10,961 bases of DNA from Candidatus Woesearchaeota archaeon (GTDB lineage Archaea > Nanobdellota > Nanobdellia > SCGC-AAA011-G17 > GW2011-AR20), in contig JAGVZJ010000003.1 of the NCBI GenBank assembly GCA_018302725.1, positions 1 to 10,961 on the forward strand, given 5' to 3'. The translations under genes were made by a program, and so were the position numbers. This document shows, one piece after another, positions 5,226-10,594 of this stretch (positions are counted from its first letter, which is position 1; each line of letters starts with the position of its first letter). The notes below the pieces were generated by a model. That model had not been told where the DNA came from and ran no database searches. It saw nothing but the letters and a program-made list of their open reading frames with translations.

Positions 5226-5870
5226 ATGATAAAAAACAATGATTTTATAGAATTAGATTTCAATGCTAAAATAAAAGATTCTGGCAAAGTATTTGACACA
5301 ACTATAAAAAAGATAGCAGAAGAAAATCATTTTCATCAAGATCATGAGTATAAACCAATAATTATTTGCGTAGGCAAAGAAGATATAATACGCGGTCTAG
5401 ACGAACAATTAGTGGGGAAAGAAGTTAAAAGGAAGTATATCCTAGAGATAAAAGCAGAGAAAGCATTTGGTAAAAAAAGACATGATTTAATAAAACTGGT
5501 TCCTACATCTCTATTCGCACAACAAAACATTAAACCTATACCCGGGCTGCAGGTTAATCTAAACAATATCATAGGGACAATTAGATCTGTTAGTGGCGGA
5601 AGAACAATTGTAGATTTTAACCACCCATTGTCTGGTAAAACTCTGATTTATGAGACAGAGGTACTAAGAATTATAACAGACACAAAAGAAAAAGTTGAAA
5701 GTTTAGTCTCCCAAGTATCAAAGAATTACGAAGCTTTAACAAATGAAGGAAAATTAGAGGTTAAGTCAGATATAAGTGAAAAAACTTACAAAAGGCTTGA
5801 AGAAGAGATAAAATCTAGAGTTTCCGAGGTAAAGGAAGTAACCTTTACAAAATTAGAAAGTGCAAAATAA
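5226..5870 (+). CDS. FKBP-type peptidyl-prolyl isomerase, long archaeal (SlyD-like) form
   Basis: A 214-residue cytosolic proline isomerase and chaperone. The FKBP fold is split as in SlyD and archaeal long FKBPs: an N-terminal half (about 1-85, with GKVFDTT and GLDEQLVGKEV), an inserted chaperone flap (about 86-125), and the closing strand DFNHPLSGKTL (130-140). The C-terminal region from about 150 is an extra helical domain typical of the longer archaeal version and absent from short 17-kDa FKBPs. Several histidines in the HFHQDH segment are suggestive of metal binding but unproven. It stands as a single gene divergent from the Lys-tailed protein and ahead of ftsZ, and has no Shine-Dalgarno. 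Confidence 0.9.
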   Translation: MIKNNDFIELDFNAKIKDSGKVFDTTIKKIAEENHFHQDHEYKPIIICVGKEDIIRGLDEQLVGKEVKRKYILEIKAEKAFGKKRHDLIKLVPTSLFAQQNIKPIPGLQVNLNNIIGTIRSVSGGRTIVDFNHPLSGKTLIYETEVLRIITDTKEKVESLVSQVSKNYEALTNEGKLEVKSDISEKTYKRLEEEIKSRVSEVKEVTFTKLESAK

Positions 5871-5900
5871 TTTCTTAAATATAATCACTGAAGAATAAAT

Positions 5901-5911
5901 AAATTTATATA
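5901..5911 (+). promoter_or_regulatory. TATA box of ftsZ
   Basis: AAATTTATATA is centred about 28 nt before the ATG at 5935; leaderless initiation is expected. Confidence 0.6.
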
Positions 5912-5934
5912 GATAGGTTGAATAGACCCTCTAT

Positions 5935-7059
5935 ATGGAGTCAATAATAAGGGCTGCTTCTGAAACACAACAACAGCAAGGAATGTTTCAGCCGAAAAGA
6001 AGTTCTACTATAGATGAAGAATTAGAGCAAATACTCGCTACACAACGGGCTAAAATAAAGGTAATCGGAGTTGGAGGTGGTGGAGGCAACACAATTGCGA
6101 GGATTTCAGAAGTAGGAGTTAGTGGCGTCGAAACAATGGCTATGAATACTGACGCTCAAGATTTACTTTACACAAATTCTGATGTTAAAATCCTTTTAGG
6201 AAGGGAACTAAGCAAAGGAATGGGAGCAGGATCTCTCCCTCAAGTTGGAGAAGAAGCTGCTCGTGAGTCTGAATCAGACATAAGACAAGCTTTAAGCGGC
6301 TCAGATATGGTGTTCATCACTTGTGGTTTAGGGGGTGGAACAGGCACAGGAGCGTCCCCTGTAATTGCAGACATAGCAAAAAAGGCAGGCGCATTGACAG
6401 TTGCGGTTGTAACAATTCCCTTCTCTATGGAAGGTCAGAGAAGATTTGATAATGCTTTACTAGGATTAGACAAGCTGGAACAAGTAGTTGATACTTTGAT
6501 AGTTATACCAAACGACAAGTTGTTAGAGCTTGCTCCTGACTTACCTTTACAAACCGCATTTAAGGTAGCAGACGAAATACTGACAAATGCTGTTAAAGGT
6601 ATAGCAGAGCTAGTTACTAAGGCAGGCCTGGTGAATCTAGACTTTGCAGACATAAAAGCAGTTATGGGAAAAGGAGGGGTTGCCATGATTGGAGTCGGTG
6701 AATCAGATACAGAGAACAGAGCAGTAGAAGCTGTAGAAAAGGCTATTTCCAACCCGCTACTTGATGTTGACATTACAGGAGCAAATGGAGCATTAATTAA
6801 CGTATCCGGAGGAGCAGATATGACCTTAAGTGAAGCAAGAGCAATAGTTCAAAGAGTCTCAGAAAAACTAGACGAAGATGCTAAGATAATTTGGGGGGCT
6901 CAAATCTCAGAAGACTTAGAAAATACAGTAAGGGCAATGCTGATAGTTACAGGAGTTCATTCTCCACAAATATTTGGATCCTCGAGAACTAAGAGAAAGG
7001 TAAGCGAAGGAAAAAAGAAAGAAATTGAAGATGAACTTGGTATCGAATTTATGGATTAA
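5935..7059 (+). CDS. ftsZ: Cell division GTPase FtsZ
   Basis: A 374-residue tubulin-family GTPase that polymerises into the division ring. Visible motifs are the nucleotide-binding GVGGGGGNT (46-53), the tubulin signature GGGTGTGAS (133-141), IPFSMEG (161-167) and the T7 synergy loop NLDFAD (234-239) that completes the GTPase site between subunits. A roughly 40-residue, Gln-rich N-terminal extension precedes the core. The basic linker RTKRKVSEGKKK leads to a short tail, DELGIEFMD, the position where archaeal FtsZ contacts SepF; that contact here is inferred. It lies directly upstream of secE-spt5-uL11, an arrangement also known in other archaea. There is a single ftsZ in the window. Confidence 0.97.
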   Translation: MESIIRAASETQQQQGMFQPKRSSTIDEELEQILATQRAKIKVIGVGGGGGNTIARISEVGVSGVETMAMNTDAQDLLYTNSDVKILLGRELSKGMGAGSLPQVGEEAARESESDIRQALSGSDMVFITCGLGGGTGTGASPVIADIAKKAGALTVAVVTIPFSMEGQRRFDNALLGLDKLEQVVDTLIVIPNDKLLELAPDLPLQTAFKVADEILTNAVKGIAELVTKAGLVNLDFADIKAVMGKGGVAMIGVGESDTENRAVEAVEKAISNPLLDVDITGANGALINVSGGADMTLSEARAIVQRVSEKLDEDAKIIWGAQISEDLENTVRAMLIVTGVHSPQIFGSSRTKRKVSEGKKKEIEDELGIEFMD

Positions 7060-7086
7060 TCACAAAAAAAAGACCTCTTAGTAATC

Positions 7087-7095
7087 TTTATAAAG
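7087..7095 (+). promoter_or_regulatory. TATA box of secE-spt5-uL11 operon
   Basis: TTTATAAAG lies about 26 nt before the secE ATG at 7116, so the operon can be transcribed separately from ftsZ. Confidence 0.55.
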
Positions 7096-7115
7096 CCTAT
7101 TTTCTCAAAATTCAT

Positions 7116-7292
7116 ATGTCTATCTGGGAAAAATTTAAAGCATTCATAACAGAATCTAAAAGGGTTTTAAGAGTGACCAAAAAACCATCTAAGGAGGAGT
7201 TCATAGCAATAGTCAAGGTATCTGGAATAGGTATTTTATTAATAGGGTTAATTGGGTTTTTAATCCATATGACCTCCTCACTAATATCCTAA
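7116..7292 (+). CDS. secE: Protein translocase subunit SecE/Sec61-gamma
   Basis: A 58-residue single-span subunit of the SecYE translocon in the cytoplasmic membrane. It has an amphipathic N-terminal helix (MSIWEKFKAFITESKRVL), the family's conserved KKPSKEEF stretch (about 22-29), and one hydrophobic helix (about 33-51). The length matches archaeal SecE (about 55-65 residues). The start is set by the TATA box upstream, which leaves no leader. It is the first gene before spt5 and uL11, the standard archaeal order, with one base between its stop and the spt5 start. Confidence 0.88.
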   Translation: MSIWEKFKAFITESKRVLRVTKKPSKEEFIAIVKVSGIGILLIGLIGFLIHMTSSLIS

Positions 7293-7293
7293 A

Positions 7294-7755
7294 ATGGCAA
7301 TATTCGCAATAAGGACCACAGCAAATAGAGAAGAACAAGTTTTAGACTTTGTTAGCTCAAATGCTAAAAAGAGGTCACTTAAGGTATTTTCTCTAGTCCA
7401 TCCTCATGGCATGAGGGGATACGTGTTTATAGAAGCAGAATCAAGACAGGATGCTGAAACTGCATCTCAGGGCGTACCTTATGCAAAGGGGATTCTACCC
7501 ACTGCAGTAGAATATAAAGAAATAGAACATATGCTAGCACAAGCACAGATTCAAATAAACATAAAGAAAAATGATATCGTTGAGATAATTTCTGGTCCGT
7601 TCAAGAGGGAAAAAGCAAAGGTTAGCAGGATAGACAAACAAAAAGAAGAAGTAATTGTTGAGCTGTTAGAAGCTGCAGTACCGATACCAATGACGTTAAA
7701 GCTAGACTCAGTTAAAGTTATAAGGAGAGAAGGAGAGGAAGAAAAAGAAGAATAA
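7294..7755 (+). CDS. spt5: Transcription elongation factor Spt5
   Basis: A 153-residue NusG/Spt5 family factor that binds RNA polymerase with Spt4 and closes the DNA cleft, raising processivity. The NGN domain covers about residues 1-85 (IRTTANREEQVLDFV; MRGYVFIEAE), and a single KOW domain follows at about 90-145 (IVEIISGPFKREKAKV). This is the normal archaeal two-domain length. The C-terminal residues are acidic. It follows secE and precedes uL11 with single-base gaps and no ribosome site, so translation is probably coupled. Spt4 is not in the window. Confidence 0.95.
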   Translation: MAIFAIRTTANREEQVLDFVSSNAKKRSLKVFSLVHPHGMRGYVFIEAESRQDAETASQGVPYAKGILPTAVEYKEIEHMLAQAQIQINIKKNDIVEIISGPFKREKAKVSRIDKQKEEVIVELLEAAVPIPMTLKLDSVKVIRREGEEEKEE

Positions 7756-7756
7756 A

Positions 7757-8473
7757 ATGGCAACTGAAAAGCTAGATTTACTGATAGAAGGTGGAAAAGC
7801 AGCTGCTGATCAAAATACAGCACAAAAATTAGGGCCCTTAGGAATCCTACAAAAAGTTTTATCTTCTGTTAATGAAAAAACTGCGTCATTCGCAGGTATG
7901 AAAGTTCCAGTAAAAGTTTCAGTTAATACCAGTACAAAAGAATTCACAATAAACATAGGAACACCTCCCGTTTCCGAATTAATCAAAAAAGAATTTGACT
8001 TAAAAAAAGGGTCTGGAACTCCAGACAAACAAAAGATAGCAAATATGTCAATAGAAGATGCAATAAAAATTGCAAAAATGAAAGAATCTTCAATGCATGT
8101 TAACTCTATAAAATCAGCTGTCAAATCAATTGTAGGCTCAGCAAACTCATTAGGCATTTTAGTAGAAGGAAAACAAGCAATAGATACTTGCAGGGATATT
8201 GCTAATGGAGTATATGATGAAAAAATAAATTCTGGGAAAACAGAAACAACAAAGGACAAAAGAGTTTTGTTAAAAACACAGCTGGATACATTTAATGAAG
8301 GACTAAAGAAAGAATTAGAAAAGTTAAAAGCTGAAGCAACAGCTGAAGCAGCTAAGACTGAAGAAAAGAAGGAAGCAAAGGTTGAAGAAAAGAAGGAAGC
8401 AAAGGTTGAAGAAAAGAAGGAAGAATCTCCTAAAGAAGAAAAATCAACCAAAGGTAAAGAAGGAAAAAAATAA
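7757..8473 (+). CDS. rpl11: Ribosomal protein uL11 with long charged C-terminal extension
   Basis: A 238-residue uL11, the large-subunit protein at the base of the stalk that contacts 23S rRNA and elongation factors. The N-terminal domain (about 1-70, with QNTAQKLGPLG) and the rRNA-binding C-terminal domain (about 75-158, with NSIKSAVKSIVGSANSLGI) are complete. Archaeal uL11 normally ends near residue 160; here about 75 residues follow. They comprise a helical Lys/Glu segment and a repetitive EEKKEAKV tail encoded by an almost exact 24-base tandem repeat. The extension's role is unknown. It closes the secE-spt5 operon; uL1, uL10 and P1, which often follow, are absent here. Confidence 0.95.
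   Translation: MATEKLDLLIEGGKAAADQNTAQKLGPLGILQKVLSSVNEKTASFAGMKVPVKVSVNTSTKEFTINIGTPPVSELIKKEFDLKKGSGTPDKQKIANMSIEDAIKIAKMKESSMHVNSIKSAVKSIVGSANSLGILVEGKQAIDTCRDIANGVYDEKINSGKTETTKDKRVLLKTQLDTFNEGLKKELEKLKAEATAEAAKTEEKKEAKVEEKKEAKVEEKKEESPKEEKSTKGKEGKK
8360..8423 (+). repeat. 24-bp tandem repeat in the uL11 tail
   Basis: Two identical 24-base units (8360-8383, 8384-8407) and a 16-base partial third (8408-8423) encode the peptide EEKKEAKV twice and then EEKKE. Identity at the DNA level suggests recent slippage-type duplication within the coding tail. Confidence 0.85.
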
Positions 8474-8490
8474 TTCTTTATTTTAATTTC
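8474..8490 (+). terminator. T-rich stretch after uL11
   Basis: A T-rich run (TTCTTTATTTTAATTTC) follows the uL11 stop and precedes the tRNA promoter. It fits an archaeal T-tract terminator, though interrupted by A residues. Confidence 0.35.
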
Positions 8491-8495
8491 AATAA

Positions 8496-8505
8496 GTTTA
8501 TAAAG
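8496..8505 (+). promoter_or_regulatory. TATA box of tRNA-Pro
   Basis: GTTTATAAAG is centred about 30 nt before the first base of the mature tRNA. Confidence 0.55.
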
Positions 8506-8530
8506 ATAATCTGGCGATTTAAAGACGAGC

Positions 8531-8604
8531 GGGGTTATGGGCTAATTTGGTTATGCTTCGAGGTTTGGGACCTCGCGATCCAGGTTCAAATCCTGGTAAC
8601 CCCA
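8531..8604 (+). tRNA. trnP: tRNA-Pro (anticodon UGG)
   Basis: A complete cloverleaf is visible. The acceptor stem is GGGGTTA with TAACCCC. The D arm contains GGCT and TGCT around an AATTTGGTTA loop, with one T-T mismatch. The anticodon stem CGAGG/CCTCG encloses loop TTTGGGA, with anticodon TGG at 8566-8568. The variable loop is four bases, and the T arm is CCAGG/CCTGG with loop TTCAAAT. The discriminator base is A and the 3' CCA is not encoded. There is no intron. This tRNA reads CCN proline codons. It sits between the uL11 operon and the eL43 operon. Confidence 0.95.
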
Positions 8605-8631
8605 TTCCAAAAGCTTTAAAAAACAATTAGT

Positions 8632-8646
8632 TAATAAATTTAAATA
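8632..8646 (+). promoter_or_regulatory. A/T-rich TATA-like region of eL43 operon
   Basis: TAATAAATTTAAATA precedes the eL43 ATG at 8658. The best core is about 16-22 nt upstream, closer than the other promoters here, so the exact element is uncertain. Readthrough from the tRNA is an alternative. Confidence 0.35.
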
Positions 8647-8657
8647 TTCTCGAGAAA

Positions 8658-8867
8658 ATGGTATCTCACAAAAAAGGAACAGCTGGACGTTTTGGTTCAC
8701 GTTATGGAAGAAAAATAAGAAACATAGTTTCTGAAGTAGAAAGAAAATTAAGAGCGTGGCATAAATGCCCCTATTGCAAAAAAGTAAAAGTAAAAAGATT
8801 GTCTTCAGGGATTTGGATATGTAAGTCATGTAAATCTAAGTTTACCGGGAAGGCTTACACTGTTTAA
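8658..8867 (+). CDS. rpl37ae: Large-subunit ribosomal protein eL43 (L37Ae)
   Basis: A 69-residue zinc-binding protein of the large ribosomal subunit. The N-terminal GTAGRFGSRYGRKIR is the family's conserved opening, and the zinc ribbon is CPYC (about 38-41) and CKSC (about 55-58). The segment KRLSSGIWICKSC and the ending FTGKAYTV also match archaeal eL43 closely. The length is normal. It heads a tightly packed operon with rpoP, prefoldin beta and UPF0147, a grouping known from other archaea. Confidence 0.95.
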   Translation: MVSHKKGTAGRFGSRYGRKIRNIVSEVERKLRAWHKCPYCKKVKVKRLSSGIWICKSCKSKFTGKAYTV

Positions 8868-8868
8868 A

Positions 8869-9006
8869 ATGGTAACCCATAAATGTTTTGTATGTGGAAA
8901 GACTGTAAAACAAGATTATACAAAAAAGAAGATAAGGTGCCCTTATTGCGGATCTAAAATTCTTTATAAGCCTAGAACAATATCAAGAAAAGTAGAGGCT
9001 AAGTAA
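8869..9006 (+). CDS. rpoP: RNA polymerase subunit P (Rpb12-like)
   Basis: A 45-residue zinc-ribbon subunit of archaeal RNA polymerase, the homologue of eukaryotic Rpb12, which helps hold the D-L-N-P assembly platform. The first cysteines are in KCFVCGK (C6, C9) and the second pair in RCPYCGSK (C24, C27). The run IRCPYCGSKILYKPR is the hallmark of the family. The gene is one base after eL43, starts with ATG and has no Shine-Dalgarno, so is probably translated by coupling. The length is normal. Confidence 0.93.
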   Translation: MVTHKCFVCGKTVKQDYTKKKIRCPYCGSKILYKPRTISRKVEAK

Positions 9007-9008
9007 AT

Positions 9009-9326
9009 ATGGAAGAAGAAAAAATCCAGAAACTGCAACAACTAGAGCATAACCTTCAATCTTTAATGATGCAACGCCAATCATTCCAATCGCAGCTTCT
9101 TGATGTAGAAACTGCTCAAAATGAGCTTGAAAAACCACAAAAAGAAGTTTATAAAATCATGAGTACAATTATGGTTAGTGTTACACAAGAAGAAATGAAA
9201 AGAGAGCTACAAGAAAAAAAAGAAGTACTGAACCTAAGAGTTAAAAGCATTGAAAAACAAGAGTCTGCATTAAAAGAAGAAGCTGAAAAAATAAAAGAAG
9301 AGGTCTTAAAAAAATTGAAAAAGTAA
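9009..9326 (+). CDS. pfdB: Prefoldin subunit beta
   Basis: A 105-residue beta prefoldin, which with the alpha subunit forms a hexameric jellyfish-shaped chaperone that hands unfolded proteins to the thermosome. The two long coiled-coil arms cover about residues 3-45 and 62-105. The short beta-hairpin section between them includes EVYKIMSTIMVSV. The size matches archaeal PfdB (about 105-120). It lies two bases after rpoP in the eL43 operon. The alpha subunit gene is elsewhere, as is usual. Confidence 0.88.
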   Translation: MEEEKIQKLQQLEHNLQSLMMQRQSFQSQLLDVETAQNELEKPQKEVYKIMSTIMVSVTQEEMKRELQEKKEVLNLRVKSIEKQESALKEEAEKIKEEVLKKLKK

Positions 9327-9327
9327 A

Positions 9328-9573
9328 ATGATAGAAAACCAGATGAAGGAAGTTATAGGTGTTCTGGAAATGATAAAAGAGGACATGAGCGTTCCTAAAA
9401 ACGTTAAGGGGAGAATTGACACAACCATAAACTCATTAAACTCTCGGTGTGAAGTTTCAATAAGAGTAGATCAAGCATTGCAGGAGTTAGGAGAGATTTC
9501 AAATGACCCTAACATCCCAGCATATACCAGGGTAGAGATATTAAACATCATAAGTCTGTTAAGCACAGATTAA
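9328..9573 (+). CDS. UPF0147 family protein
   Basis: An 81-residue helical protein of the archaeal UPF0147 family, whose function is unknown. Recognisable family features are IKEDMSVPKNVK (about 17-28), RVDQALQELGEISNDPNIP (about 47-65) and YTRVEILNIISLL near the end. It is one base downstream of pfdB, and the linkage of this family with the eL43-rpoP-prefoldin group suggests a role near protein or RNA folding, though that is only association. There is no Shine-Dalgarno. The next gene, sepF, has its own promoter. Confidence 0.85.
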   Translation: MIENQMKEVIGVLEMIKEDMSVPKNVKGRIDTTINSLNSRCEVSIRVDQALQELGEISNDPNIPAYTRVEILNIISLLSTD

Positions 9574-9579
9574 TAGAAA

Positions 9580-9593
9580 TCTTTATATATTTA
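9580..9593 (+). promoter_or_regulatory. TATA box of sepF
   Basis: TCTTTATATATTTA is centred about 29 nt before the ATG at 9615. This supports that start over the upstream TTG at 9594, which would fall inside the promoter. Confidence 0.6.
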
Positions 9594-9614
9594 TTGCACC
9601 TAAATCCTCTTAAA

Positions 9615-10046
9615 ATGGGTACATTCTCAAAAATAAAAGGTATATTCAAGAAGGATGAGGAAGGTATGGAATTAGACGAAGACCTAGGTGAAGAATACGT
9701 TGAATTGACACATGCAGATAACAAAAGGTCAAAAGCAAGGGTAACAGTAAGGCCATTTATTGTTGAAGATTTCACAGATATAAAACCAATTCTTGATTCT
9801 TTAAGGGAAGGGGTTACTATAGCATTAGTTAACATCAGACCTTTAAAAGAAAAAGACATTATAGAGCTAAAAAGAGCCGTAAGTAAGTTAAAGAAAACCT
9901 GTGATGCAATAAATGGGGATATTGCAGGATTCGGAGAGGATTGGGTAGTAGTCACTCCTTCATTTGCACAAATATTTAGAACAGGTCAAACTGAAGACAT
10001 AAGAGAAACCTCCTCTGCAAGTGAAAAGATGCAGGCACAAGAATAA
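9615..10046 (+). CDS. sepF: SepF, FtsZ membrane anchor
   Basis: A 143-residue SepF. In archaea that have FtsZ, this protein tethers the ring to the membrane and is essential for division where studied. The N-terminus MGTFSKIKGIFKK forms the expected amphipathic membrane-targeting helix. An acidic linker follows (about 14-30), and the SepF core covers about 40-125, with RPFIVEDFTDIKPILDSLREG and ending GFGEDWVVVTPSFAQIF. A short polar tail of about 20 residues follows. I chose the ATG at 9615, because an upstream TTG in the same frame would add a segment inside the TATA region and destroy the amphipathic N-terminus. The FtsZ gene is about 3.7 kb upstream. Confidence 0.9.
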   Translation: MGTFSKIKGIFKKDEEGMELDEDLGEEYVELTHADNKRSKARVTVRPFIVEDFTDIKPILDSLREGVTIALVNIRPLKEKDIIELKRAVSKLKKTCDAINGDIAGFGEDWVVVTPSFAQIFRTGQTEDIRETSSASEKMQAQE

Positions 10047-10057
10047 TTTTATAAATT
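10047..10057 (+). promoter_or_regulatory. TATA box of ZPR1 gene
   Basis: TTTTATAAATT lies directly after the sepF stop and about 28 nt before the ATG at 10079. Confidence 0.6.
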
Positions 10058-10061
10058 AATC

Positions 10062-10075
10062 TTTCTTCTTTTTTT
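10062..10075 (+). terminator. T tract between sepF and ZPR1
   Basis: TTTCTTCTTTTTTT ends in seven T and sits just before the ZPR1 start. It may terminate the sepF transcript, and is also the initiator region of the ZPR1 promoter. Confidence 0.35.
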
Positions 10076-10078
10076 GCT

Positions 10079-10594
10079 ATGGAAATTCTAGACAAACAAC
10101 CATGCCTCGCATGTCATGAAAAGACAGTCACGTTAACCGAAGAAACTAGGGAAGTTCCACATTTTGGAAGATGTTACCTAATGTCTATGACCTGTAACTC
10201 TTGTCATTACCATAGTTCTGATATTCAGTTAGAAAAAAAAGATAATCCCAGGAAGTATACCTTTACTGTAGAAAAAGAAGATGATCTAAAAGTAAGAGTT
10301 ATAAAATCAGGGGAGGCAATAGTAAAAATTCCTCAGTTTAGGATGTCTGTAACTCCCGGTCCATCTTCAATAGGGTATATCTCAAACATAGAAGGTGTGA
10401 TAAGAAGGTTCAAAAAAATTGTAGAGGACCAAAGAGACACTGCAGAAGATCCCGAAGTGAAGAAAACAGCAAAGAATTTATTAAAAAAATTCTGGAAAGT
10501 CGAATGTGGGGAGTTAAAACTAAAAATAGTAATAGAAGACCCATCTGGAAACTCAGCTATTATTTCAGACAAGGTGGTTATAAGTAAAAAATGA
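10079..10594 (+). CDS. zpr1: ZPR1-type zinc finger protein
   Basis: A 171-residue archaeal ZPR1 with a single ZPR1 module, where the eukaryotic protein has two. The zinc finger is CLAC (C9, C12) and CNSC (C39, C42), preceded and followed by the conserved TVTLTEE and MTCNSCHYHSSD. The partner beta domain contains MSVTPGPSSIGYISNIEGVI (about 89-108). Eukaryotic ZPR1 is a folding chaperone for EF1A; the archaeal function is assumed similar but not shown. It begins a leaderless transcript and ends in an ATGA overlap with the Dph2-like gene, suggesting coupled expression of two elongation-factor maturation proteins. Confidence 0.92.
   Translation: MEILDKQPCLACHEKTVTLTEETREVPHFGRCYLMSMTCNSCHYHSSDIQLEKKDNPRKYTFTVEKEDDLKVRVIKSGEAIVKIPQFRMSVTPGPSSIGYISNIEGVIRRFKKIVEDQRDTAEDPEVKKTAKNLLKKFWKVECGELKLKIVIEDPSGNSAIISDKVVISKK

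Noticed and set aside
5979..6100. FtsZ nucleotide motif GVGGGGGNT as a possible defect
   Set aside because: The family tolerates variation at these positions (GGAGNN, GGGCNT and similar), and the other GTPase motifs are intact.
6435..6773. Minus-strand 112-aa frame inside ftsZ
   Set aside because: Antisense shadow of conserved FtsZ core; low-complexity Ser-rich translation.
7810..8451. Minus-strand 213-aa frame opposite uL11
   Set aside because: Ser/Phe-rich product caused by the Lys/Glu codons of uL11 read in reverse; no domain or start signal.
8551..8829. Minus-strand 92-aa frame across the tRNA and eL43
   Set aside because: It overlaps a perfect tRNA cloverleaf and a conserved ribosomal protein on the other strand.
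9548..9955. Minus-strand 135-aa frame opposite sepF
   Set aside because: Antisense to conserved SepF core and covers the sepF promoter; no supporting features.
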